From the NCBI GenBank assembly GCA_963773055.1, contig CAVYZL010000006.1:558001-622000 (forward strand): a stretch of 64,000 nt of DNA, given 5' to 3'. The stretch is from PALSA-612 sp963773055. Its GTDB lineage: Bacteria; Actinomycetota; Thermoleophilia; Gaiellales; Gaiellaceae. Every line of letters starts with the position of its first letter. Position 1 is the first letter of the stretch. The position numbers were made by a program, and so were the translations under genes. This document shows, in pieces, positions 33,643 through 41,716 of the stretch. The notes under the pieces were generated by a model. That model was given only the letters and a program-made list of their open reading frames with translations, did no database searches and had not been told where the DNA came from.

Positions 33643-35655
33643 TCAGACCTTGACGCGGAGACGCGCGAGGCCGAGCTCTGTGAGCAGCTCGCGCGACCGG
33701 CGGGCGATTCTCCGGCGGAGGTCGTCCGGCTCGAGCACAGCTGCGTCGCCGCGGAAGCGGAGAATCTCGCCGACGAGCCACTCGGGGCTTCCGACCTTCT
33801 GCTCAGCGATCGCCGTCCCATCGCGGAGGAGCTGTGCCCCGCGCTCCACTTCCCAGCGCGCGACGTTCTTGCTGTAAAGGATGCGCGCCACGCGCGCGTC
33901 ACGTAAGTGGTCGAGCTCGAACCCCTCGCGCGGCTCGAAGCGATCGGCACTCTTCGTCGCGCTCCGCATGCGGTCGAGCCGGAAGCTGCGGACGCCGTCA
34001 CGCGTGCGGTCCCACGTGTGGACGTACCAGTGCGGGAGCTGGCGCTCGAGCCAATACGGCTCGACGACGTGGGCGATGGCCGTGTCCTCTCCGACCTTGA
34101 CGTATTCGATCTCGACGAGGCGGCGCTGCTTGATTCCGTTGCTCAAGGTCGCGATCAGGTGCTCCTCGGCGCGGTCCGAGCGCGGCGACGCCGTCTGGGC
34201 GAGGTCGAATTGGCCGAACGTCTCTTCGAGCTTGCGACGGAGCTTCTCGAGGGGTCGGTGCGCTTCGGCGGCGATCATCGGGCCAACGAACTCGAGCACG
34301 AGGCGGATCGCTCTCGCCTCCAGCGGCGTCAGGCGCGGCGGCGAGCGGAACGTGTCCCCGAACAGCTCCTTGTCGACGTGAACCGTGTCGCCGCGGAGCT
34401 CGGCATACACCGCGTAGCAGCCGCCGCCGAAGTTGACGAGGTTGAGAAGGGCTAGATGCTCCTCGAGCGCCTCCGCCGGGATCGTGAACCGCTCGACGAG
34501 CTCGGACGCCGGGATCGTCGCCTCCGTGCTGTCGCCGCATGCCGCGAGGAGATATGCGAGTAGCGCTTGGAGTAGCCCGAAACGCTCGGGCGCCACCGGG
34601 CCGGCGGGACGCTCGATGGGCTCCTCGACCGCGCTCGCGACCGCGGTCGACACGCGCGGTATGGCCCCTTCGTGGCGTTCGCGCACACGACGAAGGCTGG
34701 ACGCGACCTCGCGCCGCAGCTCGTCCGGCTCGAGCGGCACTGCGCGACCGTCTAGGCGGAGCACCCAGGACGCGAGGTGCTCGAGGCTGGCATACGGGGT
34801 GACGAACACGTCGTCCTCGAGACGACCGTACTGGCGATACGTCCGCTCGACCCACCAGGCGGTGTCCCCGCCGACCGCGATGCGCGCCTCGCCGACGAGC
34901 TCGCCCATCTGCCACACGGGCGGTGGCCGGTAATCCTGCGCGTTGAACTCCGGCGGCAGCCGGAAGTCCCGCTCGCGCCGCGTCGCGAAGCGAATCTCGC
35001 CGCGGATCCGCGACACGCGGAACGTGCGGATCTCGTCCGGTCCGTGATCGCGCCCGATCACGTACCAGCTTCCCTCGTGCGGGAGTAGAGCGTACGGGTC
35101 GATCGTCCGCGCGGTCACCTTGTCTCGCGCGATCGACCAGTAGTCGAAGCGGAGCGTGCGCTGCTTTGAGATCGCCGTCTCGAGCTTGCTCAGCCGACCT
35201 GCGAGCTCGGGCGAGTAGTCGGGGTCGCGAACCTCGACGCGGACCGCGGTCTGGGTCGGCGGCTGGGCGAATCCTGGCCGCCCGAGGGCGAGGTTCTGGA
35301 GCGCGAGCCGGAACGGCTCGGCGTAGGCGAATTGCCCTTCGAGGAGATAGAGGCACGTCTGGAGCGCCGCGAGCTCGTCGTCCGTGAGCTCGAGCGGTGG
35401 CAGGAAGTAGTGCTCCGAGCGCAGCGTGTAGAGCTCTTCACCGGTGAACTCGTCCCGCTGCGATTCGAGCGGGACGCCGAGCGCGAGGAGCTCGGAGCGA
35501 TCGGAGTAGAAGCGTCGCGCAAAGGCTTCGTCCGACATCTCGGAGTAGCCCTCCACGTTCTGCTTGACGTCGCGCGCCGTCAACGGCCGAAGCTCGGCCA
35601 TGAGGAACGCAACGAGCGAGAGCTGCCGGATCAGCTTGTCGGTGTCGTGCGACAT
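33643..35655 (-). CDS. PafBC-type tandem WYL-domain transcription regulator
   Basis: The 670-residue protein contains two copies of the HTH-WYL-WCX unit: LIRQLSLVAFLMAELRPLT... with WYL residues RTLRFDYWS and WYVIGRDHG, then a second half with IEYVKVGED and WYVHTWDR. It is the fused form of PafB-PafC, the regulator of the LexA-independent DNA-damage response in actinobacteria, which senses single-stranded DNA via WYL. Fusion into one chain is known in several actinobacteria. The start is ATG, and a palindrome overlaps the promoter region. Confidence 0.9.
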   Translation of the reverse strand: MSHDTDKLIRQLSLVAFLMAELRPLTARDVKQNVEGYSEMSDEAFARRFYSDRSELLALGVPLESQRDEFTGEELYTLRSEHYFLPPLELTDDELAALQTCLYLLEGQFAYAEPFRLALQNLALGRPGFAQPPTQTAVRVEVRDPDYSPELAGRLSKLETAISKQRTLRFDYWSIARDKVTARTIDPYALLPHEGSWYVIGRDHGPDEIRTFRVSRIRGEIRFATRRERDFRLPPEFNAQDYRPPPVWQMGELVGEARIAVGGDTAWWVERTYRQYGRLEDDVFVTPYASLEHLASWVLRLDGRAVPLEPDELRREVASSLRRVRERHEGAIPRVSTAVASAVEEPIERPAGPVAPERFGLLQALLAYLLAACGDSTEATIPASELVERFTIPAEALEEHLALLNLVNFGGGCYAVYAELRGDTVHVDKELFGDTFRSPPRLTPLEARAIRLVLEFVGPMIAAEAHRPLEKLRRKLEETFGQFDLAQTASPRSDRAEEHLIATLSNGIKQRRLVEIEYVKVGEDTAIAHVVEPYWLERQLPHWYVHTWDRTRDGVRSFRLDRMRSATKSADRFEPREGFELDHLRDARVARILYSKNVARWEVERGAQLLRDGTAIAEQKVGSPEWLVGEILRFRGDAAVLEPDDLRRRIARRSRELLTELGLARLRVKV

Positions 35656-35662
35656 GGGCTCC

Positions 35663-35679
35663 GCGAGCTTATCGCTCGC
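35663..35679. promoter_or_regulatory. Palindrome upstream of the PafBC-like gene
   Basis: GCGAGC-5 nt-GCTCGC, 8 bases before the ATG, overlapping a TAAGCT -10-like hexamer. It is a candidate operator or autoregulatory site. Confidence 0.4.
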
Positions 35680-35703
35680 GATGCCGGCGGATGCCGTCCC
35701 CGG

Positions 35704-35731
35704 AAACGAAAAACGCGCTCTTTGGCGCGTT
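35704..35731 (-). terminator. Rho-independent terminator of the 150-residue gene
   Basis: On the minus strand a 7-bp stem AACGCGC/GCGCGTT with a 6-nt loop is followed by TTTCGTTT. It is the most classical terminator in the window and ends 6 bases after the gene's stop. Confidence 0.8.
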
Positions 35732-35736
35732 CCGGG

Positions 35737-36189
35737 TTAGGCGGCGACGCGCGAGCGCGTCTCGAGGTGCTGATGCGACGGGCAGTACTGACGCTCGGGA
35801 AGCGGTGTCCGCTGACACGGCTTGCCCTTTCGCGTGGTCGCCTGACAGCGGGCTACGCCGCCATCAAAAGCGCCCGCCTCGATCTGCTCCTCGATGAAGG
35901 CGACCGCGGCGCCTACGACCTTGTTTACGGCCCAGGCCACCTGTGCCTGGCTCGTGATCGGGAAGTAGCGCCGGATGTCCTGGAAGAGCGTGCGATCCGG
36001 GTTTGCGAAGTAGTGCGGATCCGTGGCGAGCCGCTCCATCGTCTGCTCGCACGATGCGAGCACCTGACGACGGTACTCGAGCTGGGTGGATACGTCGACG
36101 TAGGGGTCGATCGAATCCTTGAGCGACCGATAAATCGCCCGCGAGTACTGATACATGCAGGCCCTGATCTCGGCTACTCGCTCGTCCAT
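35737..36189 (-). CDS. Protein with C-terminal Cys/His finger (DUF5763-like tail)
   Basis: The 150-residue protein has a helical N-terminal part (SRAIYRSLKDSIDPYVDVS, WAVNKVVGAAVAFIEEQIE). A C-terminal Cys-x8-Cys...Cys-x2-His finger follows: RCQATTRKGKPCQRTPLPE then QYCPSH. Such fingers occur in DUF5763 proteins, often in phage or DNA-associated settings. It has its own terminator, and the 151-base gap upstream contains several GTGT(T)AAC-like repeats, so it may be independently regulated. Function unknown. Confidence 0.75.
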   Translation of the reverse strand: MDERVAEIRACMYQYSRAIYRSLKDSIDPYVDVSTQLEYRRQVLASCEQTMERLATDPHYFANPDRTLFQDIRRYFPITSQAQVAWAVNKVVGAAVAFIEEQIEAGAFDGGVARCQATTRKGKPCQRTPLPERQYCPSHQHLETRSRVAA

Positions 36190-36340
36190 GGCGTCCAGTA
36201 TCCCGATCCCGTGTGAAGTTCGCGAAAGCCCTTTGTTGTGCGCGTGTTAACGGCGGCAAGAGCCTCTGTCGAGGGCAGTGTAACCGGTCTGGCGCCGTGT
36301 TACAAAGTCGGCGTCGGCGTTTCCATCCGGAGCAACGCGC

Positions 36341-36868
36341 TCAGCGCGTGATCGCCTGGACGTACGCATTTCCGAACGCCGATCGCGCATGTGCAAGCGA
36401 AGCCTGCGCCTCGTCGGCAGAGTCGTAGATGCCGGTGAAGACGACGCGGTATCCGGGATGGAGGCTTGCGAAGTCGGACGAGGCGAGGATCCCCACGTCT
36501 GGCAGCGACGCGCGAACGGCGCGCTTCGCTCGTCTGTCGGCGAGCGGGGCTCTCGTCTTCACAGGCACGGTCGCGAGGACGATCGTGTAGCCGTCCTTTC
36601 GAGGCCAGGCGACGAGCCCGGCCGCGGTCTCCGCGGGAGCGGGTCGAAGGGGAGACAGCGCGACGATCGTCTCTGGATTACCGCCGCTCTTGTTCGCGGC
36701 GACCGCAATCGTCGCGCCCACGGCCGCGACGACGAGCGCGGCGAGCGTAGGCCAGAGCCAATGGATCGTCTGCGGCGCCCGGCCTAGGCGCTGACCGCAG
36801 CTGAGGCAGTACTCCTGGCCGGGCCCCGTCTCGGCTCCGCAGTGCGGGCAGAAGCGCGAGGCGATCAC
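36341..36868 (-). CDS. Zinc-ribbon membrane protein with SPOR-like C-terminus
   Basis: The 175-residue protein starts with a zinc ribbon (FCPHCGAETGPGQEYCLSCGQ), has one membrane helix (about 42-62) and ends in an extracellular domain whose last part resembles SPOR (YDSADEAQASLAHARSAFGNAYV). SPOR domains bind denuded peptidoglycan at division sites. The start is GTG at 36868, sharing GTGA with the preceding gene's stop; the 54-residue upstream extension is an artefact. Confidence 0.75.
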   Translation of the reverse strand: MIASRFCPHCGAETGPGQEYCLSCGQRLGRAPQTIHWLWPTLAALVVAAVGATIAVAANKSGGNPETIVALSPLRPAPAETAAGLVAWPRKDGYTIVLATVPVKTRAPLADRRAKRAVRASLPDVGILASSDFASLHPGYRVVFTGIYDSADEAQASLAHARSAFGNAYVQAITR

Positions 36869-37200
36869 GATGCTGTGGGCGCCGGGTTGCCGCAGTTGGG
36901 GCAGAAGCGGGAGAACGGCGGCAGCTCCGCGCCGCACGAGCAGCGCTCGAGCGGCGCCTGGGCGGTGGCCGCCCGGTAGAGCTCGTCTAGCTCGTCGAGG
37001 CGCCGGTCGAGCTCGAGCAGCTCGAGGCACCGCTCGCGGACGAGCTCCTCGTTGAAGCGGTCGTGCTTGAACATCTCGAAGATCAGGCCTCCGAGGTCGC
37101 GGATCGCCTGCTCGCGAAGGTCGAGCAACGCCCTCCGCTCGCGGCGAATTGCGCCGGGCTGGGGAAGGGAGGCGCGTGTAGAGCGGCGGAGGAATCCCAT
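36865..37200 (-). CDS. Zinc-ribbon coiled-coil protein
   Basis: The 111-residue protein has a helical, charged middle (REQAIRDLGGLIFEMFKHDRF, LELLELDRRLDELDELYR) and a C-terminal zinc ribbon (CSCGAELPPFSRFCPNCG). It is coupled to the zinc-ribbon/SPOR gene by a 4-base overlap, and the two probably act together at the membrane. Exact role unknown. Confidence 0.75.
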   Translation of the reverse strand: MGFLRRSTRASLPQPGAIRRERRALLDLREQAIRDLGGLIFEMFKHDRFNEELVRERCLELLELDRRLDELDELYRAATAQAPLERCSCGAELPPFSRFCPNCGNPAPTAS

Positions 37201-37204
37201 GCGG

Positions 37205-38632
37205 CTAGAGCTGGAGGACGATGACGCGTTCCTCGGTCATCTCACGAACGGCATAGGCAGGCCCCTCGCGGGTCGTGCCCGAGTCCTTAACGCCTCCGTA
37301 CGGCATCTGGTCCGCACGGAAGGTCGGCGCCTCGTTCACCGTCACGCCGCCGAACTCCAACCGCTGCGCCGCCTCGAGCGCCCGCCGCACGTCGCGCGTG
37401 AAGATGCCCGCCTGGAGGCCGAAGCGCGTCCCGTTGGCGAGCTCCACCGCCTCGTCGAACGATTCGTAGGGCGTGATCGTCACGACCGGGCCGAAGACCT
37501 CCTCGCAGGACACCTTGGCCTCCCGTGGAGCCCCTGCGATCACCGTCGGTTCGATCACGGAACCAGTCTGGTCGCCGCCGGCGAGCACCTCGGCGCCGAG
37601 CTCGCGGGCCTCCTCGATCCAGTCGAGGATCCGCTCTCTCGCTTCAGCGTCGATCACGGGGCCGACGTCCGTCTCCTCGTCGGCAGGGTCGCCGACGACG
37701 AGCTGCTCGACACGGGGCACGAAGGCGGCCACGAACGCGTCGTGGGCAGAGCGATGGACATAGATCCGCTGCACGGAGATACAGCTCTGGCCGGCGAAGG
37801 AGAAGGCGTTCGCGGCGAGCTTCGCCGCCACCTCCTCGACGTCCGCGTCGGGCTCGACGATCACCGGTGTCGCGTTGCCGAGCTCGAGCGCCACCTTCTT
37901 CCGCGCCGCCCGCTCGCGCAGCTTCCAGCCGACCTCGGACGAGCCTGTGAACGTGATCAGCTTCACGCGCTCGTCCTCGACGAGGACGTCGCCGATCTCC
38001 GACGCAGGCCCGACGACGACGTTCAACCAGCCTGGGGGCAAGCCCGCTTCCTCCTCGAGCTCGGCGAGCAGCAACGCCGAGAGCGGGGTCTGCGACGCAG
38101 GCTTGAGCACGACGGCGCAGCCCGCCGCGAGCGCGGGCGCGATCTTGTGCGCGACGAGGTTGAGCGGGAAGTTGAACGGCGAGACGGCGCCGACGATCCC
38201 GATCGGACGGCACAGCGTGAACGCGAGCTTCCCGTCGCCTGCCTGGGAGGCGTCCATCGGAACCACCTGACCGGCGAGCGTCCTGGCCTCGACGGCGGAG
38301 AATGTGTACGTCGACATCGCGCGGGCCGCCTCGATCCGCGCGGCCTTCATGGGCTTGCCAGCCTCGGCTGAGATCGTCTTCGCCACCTCGTCGTGCCGCT
38401 TGCCGAGGTACCCGGCTACGCGAACGAGGATCTCCGCTCGTTTGTGCGCGGGGAGGGGATCGGCCATCGCCTTCTCGGCCGCGTCCAATGCGCGTCGGGT
38501 CTCGTCGGCGCCGCCTTTCGCGACCCGTCCGACGATCTCGCCTGAATACGGCGACCGCACCTCGACCCAGTCGCCCGTCTCGACCCACTCGCCCGCGATG
38601 AACAGCTTGCGCTCGATCAGCGTCGTGGCCAC
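37205..38632 (-). CDS. NAD(P)-dependent aldehyde dehydrogenase
   Basis: The 475-residue protein has the family's conserved elements: PFNFPLNLVAHK, the nucleotide-binding TGSSEVGWKL, the general base Glu in VALELGN, the nucleophile Cys in FAGQSCISVQRIYV and EVFGPVVTI. It oxidises an aldehyde to an acid or acyl thioester; specificity is uncertain. The GTG at 38632 is fixed by TACACT 6 nt upstream. The gene is divergent from the hydrolase-cyclase gene 29 bases away. Confidence 0.93.
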   Translation of the reverse strand: MATTLIERKLFIAGEWVETGDWVEVRSPYSGEIVGRVAKGGADETRRALDAAEKAMADPLPAHKRAEILVRVAGYLGKRHDEVAKTISAEAGKPMKAARIEAARAMSTYTFSAVEARTLAGQVVPMDASQAGDGKLAFTLCRPIGIVGAVSPFNFPLNLVAHKIAPALAAGCAVVLKPASQTPLSALLLAELEEEAGLPPGWLNVVVGPASEIGDVLVEDERVKLITFTGSSEVGWKLRERAARKKVALELGNATPVIVEPDADVEEVAAKLAANAFSFAGQSCISVQRIYVHRSAHDAFVAAFVPRVEQLVVGDPADEETDVGPVIDAEARERILDWIEEARELGAEVLAGGDQTGSVIEPTVIAGAPREAKVSCEEVFGPVVTITPYESFDEAVELANGTRFGLQAGIFTRDVRRALEAAQRLEFGGVTVNEAPTFRADQMPYGGVKDSGTTREGPAYAVREMTEERVIVLQL

Positions 38633-38638
38633 GGGTTG

Positions 38639-38644
38639 AGTGTA
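38639..38644 (-). promoter_or_regulatory. Leaderless -10 hexamer of the aldehyde dehydrogenase
   Basis: TACACT on the minus strand, 6 nt before the GTG at 38632, inside a 29-base divergent intergenic region. Confidence 0.65.
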
Positions 38645-38661
38645 GATGGGAGACTTCCAGG

Positions 38662-40002
38662 GTGAACGTCCCCGAGGTCCACTACGCACGCTCGGCGGAC
38701 GTCGCGATCGCGTATCAGGTGGTCGGCGCTGGGCCTCTGGACATCGTGTTCGTGCGGGGGACGCTCGCGGATCTGCTCGCGGGCTGGGAGCAACCGCTCT
38801 TCGTCGACCTCATCGACGGACTCGCCTCGTTCTCACGCGTGATTCTCTTCGACAAGCGCGGGAGCGGCCTATCCGACCCCGTGGGCGAGCTCCCCACGCT
38901 CGAGGTCCGCATGGATGACGTTCGCGCCGTGCTCGACGCAGTGGGGTGCGAACGGGCGGTTCTCTGGGCCGGGCACGAGGGAACGCGCCTTGCGGTGCTC
39001 TTCGCTGCCACCTACCCCGAGCGAACCGGCGCTCTCCTGCTGTACGACCCTTCGGCACGGGGCCTCTGGGCAACCGACTACCCGTGGGCGCCGACCGAGG
39101 CCGAATGGGCGGTGGAGCTCGAGGAGATCGCGGAGCGGTGGGGAGATCGTGACTATCTCGTCTCGCGCGGACAGGCCTACTGCCCGACGATGGCCGACGA
39201 CGAGCGGTTTATCGACTGGTACGTCTGGTACCTGCGACGGAGCGCGAGCCCGTCCGAGGCCGTGGCGTTCCACCGTATGTCTATGGCCGGCGATGTTCGC
39301 GACGTCCTGCCGGCCGTCCGCGCATCGACGCTTGTCCTCCATCGCCCCGTCGCTCGCGACGAGGCGGCCTACATCGCGTCCCGGATCGAGGGTGCGCAAC
39401 TGACCGAAGTGCCCGGTCTCGTCGACGGCTTCAGCTGGGTCGACGCACCGGCGACGGCGTACATGCTCGAGGAGATGCGCCGGTTCGTGGGCGGCGTCGG
39501 CGGACCGCCTCTCGTCGACAGGGTCCTGGCCACGGTCCTTTTCACCGACATCGTCGGCTCGACGAAGAAGGCGAGCGAGCTCGGCGACCAGGAGTGGCGT
39601 CGCCTGCTCCAGCACCATAATGCGGCGGTTCGCCGGGTCCTCGAACGGTTTCGCGGGAACGAGATCGACGCGGCCGGCGATGGGTTCCTCGCAACGTTCG
39701 ACGGCCCTGCGAGAGCCGTGCGCGCGGCTCTTGCGGCGCAAGAGGCGGTGCGACCGCTCGGGCTCGAGATCCGTGCGGGCGTACACACGGGGGAGGTGGA
39801 GCGGTCGGGCGAGAACGTGACGGGGATCGCAGTCCACACGGGAGCGCGCGTGGCGGAAGCCGCTGAGCCTGGCCAGGTGCTCGTATCGAGCACCGTGAAG
39901 GACCTTGTAGCGGGCTCTGGGCTCGAGTTCGAGGAGCGAGGCGAGCACGAGCTGAAGGGCGTACCGGGAACGTGGCGGTTATACGCTGTCGCCGATGCCT
40001 GA
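38662..40002 (+). CDS. Alpha/beta-hydrolase-like domain fused to class III nucleotide cyclase
   Basis: The 446-residue protein has an N-terminal hydrolase-like domain (about 1-275) and a class III cyclase domain (about 285-445). The arrangement is that of M. tuberculosis Rv1900c. In the cyclase the metal Asp residues are present (D296 in FTDIVGST and D340 in DAAGDGFLATF). In the hydrolase domain the nucleophile elbow reads AGHEG instead of GxSxG (Ser to His at 105), and the usual His near VPGLVDGFSW is missing. The hydrolase fold is therefore probably a sensor for a ligand controlling cyclase activity. The stop overlaps the thiolase start. Confidence 0.88.
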   Translation: MNVPEVHYARSADVAIAYQVVGAGPLDIVFVRGTLADLLAGWEQPLFVDLIDGLASFSRVILFDKRGSGLSDPVGELPTLEVRMDDVRAVLDAVGCERAVLWAGHEGTRLAVLFAATYPERTGALLLYDPSARGLWATDYPWAPTEAEWAVELEEIAERWGDRDYLVSRGQAYCPTMADDERFIDWYVWYLRRSASPSEAVAFHRMSMAGDVRDVLPAVRASTLVLHRPVARDEAAYIASRIEGAQLTEVPGLVDGFSWVDAPATAYMLEEMRRFVGGVGGPPLVDRVLATVLFTDIVGSTKKASELGDQEWRRLLQHHNAAVRRVLERFRGNEIDAAGDGFLATFDGPARAVRAALAAQEAVRPLGLEIRAGVHTGEVERSGENVTGIAVHTGARVAEAAEPGQVLVSSTVKDLVAGSGLEFEERGEHELKGVPGTWRLYAVADA

Positions 40003-41164
40003 GGCGTACATCGTCGACGCCGTTCGGACGCCGATCGGCAAGAAGAACGGCACGCTCGCGAGCGTTCGCGCGGACGAGCTCGCGGCGCAGGCGCTGAACG
40101 GGCTCGTCGAACAGGTCGGAATCGATCCGGCCGAGATCGAGGACGTCCAGATGGGTTGCGTGACCCAGATCGGCGAGCAGGGGCTGAACGTCGGGCGGGT
40201 GGCGGCCCTCGTTGCGGGCTGGCCGGAGACGGTCTGCGCGACGTCCGTCGACCGGCAATGCGGCTCGTCGATGCAAGCGGCGTTCAACGCGACCGCCGCT
40301 GTTCAGGCGGGCCATCTCGACGTCGTCGTCGCCGCAGGCGTCGAGAGCATGTCGCGCGTGCCGATGGGCTCCAACCTCGGCGCTGAGGGTTTCGCGGGTT
40401 TCTCGGAGAAGCTCCACGAGCGCTGGGAGATCGTCCCGCAGGGGATCTCCGCCGAGGTGCTCGCGGACGAGTGGCATCTCTCCCGCGAGTCGCTCGACCG
40501 GTACTCGCTCGTCTCTCACGAGCGGGCGATCACCGCCATCGACGAGGGACGCTTCCAACGCGAGATCGTGCCCGTCGAGGTCTCGAATCCGCACGTGGGG
40601 ACGCTGTTCGCGGTCGACGAGACGCCGCGCCGCGACACCTCGCTCGAGAAGCTCGCGGCGCTCGCCCCGTCCTTCAAGGCGGACGGCGTCGTCACCGCGG
40701 GCAGCTCGAGCCAGATCTGCGACGGCGCGGCGGCGATGCTGGTCGTCAGCGAGGCCGCGCTCCGGCGGCTGGAGCTCGAGCCTCGGGCCCGCTTCCTCTC
40801 TTTCGGCCTGGCAGGCGTCGACCCGTACCGGATGCTTCATGGAAACCCGAAGGCCTGCGAGAACGCGCTCGAGAGGGCGGGCCTCTCGTGGGATGACATC
40901 GCCGTGATCGAGGTGAACGAGGCGTTTGCGTCGGTCGTGCTCCAGTTCCTCTCGGACACCGGCCTCGAGAGCCGGTGGGAGGCGGGGGACGTGAACCCGA
41001 ATGGCGGCGGCATCTCGCTCGGGCACCCGCTCGGAGCGACGGGCGCGCGGATCACGGCTACGCTCGTCTCCGAGCTCGAGCGGCGCGACGCGCGCTACGG
41101 CATCGCGTCGATGTGCATCGGCCAGGGCCAGGCGATCGCAGCCGTCGTCGAGCGCCTCCCGTGA
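39995..41164 (+). CDS. Acetyl-CoA acetyltransferase (thiolase)
   Basis: The 389-residue enzyme has the nucleophile Cys89 in DRQCGSSMQA, the NEAFAS motif, the catalytic His in GISLGHPLGATG and the C-terminal Cys in MCIGQGQ. It joins or cleaves acyl-CoA units in fatty-acid breakdown or in acetoacetyl-CoA synthesis. It overlaps the upstream cyclase gene by 8 bases and the VOC gene by 4, so the three are co-expressed. Confidence 0.94.
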   Translation: MPEAYIVDAVRTPIGKKNGTLASVRADELAAQALNGLVEQVGIDPAEIEDVQMGCVTQIGEQGLNVGRVAALVAGWPETVCATSVDRQCGSSMQAAFNATAAVQAGHLDVVVAAGVESMSRVPMGSNLGAEGFAGFSEKLHERWEIVPQGISAEVLADEWHLSRESLDRYSLVSHERAITAIDEGRFQREIVPVEVSNPHVGTLFAVDETPRRDTSLEKLAALAPSFKADGVVTAGSSSQICDGAAAMLVVSEAALRRLELEPRARFLSFGLAGVDPYRMLHGNPKACENALERAGLSWDDIAVIEVNEAFASVVLQFLSDTGLESRWEAGDVNPNGGGISLGHPLGATGARITATLVSELERRDARYGIASMCIGQGQAIAAVVERLP

Positions 41165-41541
41165 CTCGCGTCACCGGGCTCGGCGGCGCGTTCTTCAAGG
41201 CGAAGGACCCGGGCAAATTGGGTGCGTGGTATCGCGACCTTCTCGGCGTCCCGGTGGAGGACGGCCGCTACGCGATCTTCGAGTGGAGGCACGCGGAGAA
41301 CCCGGAGCGCCGCGGCTCGACCGTGTGGGCCGTGTTCCCGGCGGATACCGAGTACTTCGGGGCCGAGAGCTCGGACTTCATGCTCAACTTCCGGGTCGAC
41401 GACCTCGACCGTGTGCTCTCCGAGCTGCGCGACGAGGGTGTGGACGTCGATGCGCGCGTCGAGACGACTCCGCAGGGAAGGTTCGGCTGGATCACGGACC
41501 CCGAGGGAAACCGCGTCGAGCTGTGGGAGCCGCCGTCGTAG
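41161..41541 (+). CDS. VOC/glyoxalase family protein
   Basis: The 126-residue protein has the beta-alpha-beta-beta-beta repeat of the vicinal-oxygen-chelate fold: LGGAFFKAKDPGKLGAWYRDLLG, FMLNFRVDDLDRVLSELRDEGV and ITDPEGNRVELWEP. Substrate unknown. The GTG overlaps the thiolase stop by 4 bases (GTGA); the upstream 60-residue extension is not real. Confidence 0.88.
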   Translation: MTRVTGLGGAFFKAKDPGKLGAWYRDLLGVPVEDGRYAIFEWRHAENPERRGSTVWAVFPADTEYFGAESSDFMLNFRVDDLDRVLSELRDEGVDVDARVETTPQGRFGWITDPEGNRVELWEPPS

Positions 41542-41546
41542 CGGGC

Positions 41547-41660
41547 TCACTCCTTGGGAGGCTTCAGCGCGTTCGCCGCGAAGTCGATAGGCAGACCATG
41601 CTGCGCCTCCTGCTCAGTCTGATTCGCCCATTGCCCCGCGCGCGCCTCGCGATCCTGCAC
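41547..41660 (-). CDS. Possible 37-residue small protein
   Basis: This minus-strand frame in the 175-base gap ends convergently with the VOC gene. From a GTG at 41660 it reads VQDREARAGQWANQTEQEAQ and ends PIDFAANALKPPKE, an amphipathic helix with a tail that resembles a small conserved protein rather than random translation. There is no good SD and no hexamer at the leaderless position, so the start is uncertain. Confidence 0.4.
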   Translation of the reverse strand: MQDREARAGQWANQTEQEAQHGLPIDFAANALKPPKE

Positions 41661-41716
41661 GGACGCCGCGCCGCCTGGTAGCGGTCCTCCGGCGGCCACC
41701 GCGGCGGTAGGCTCGC

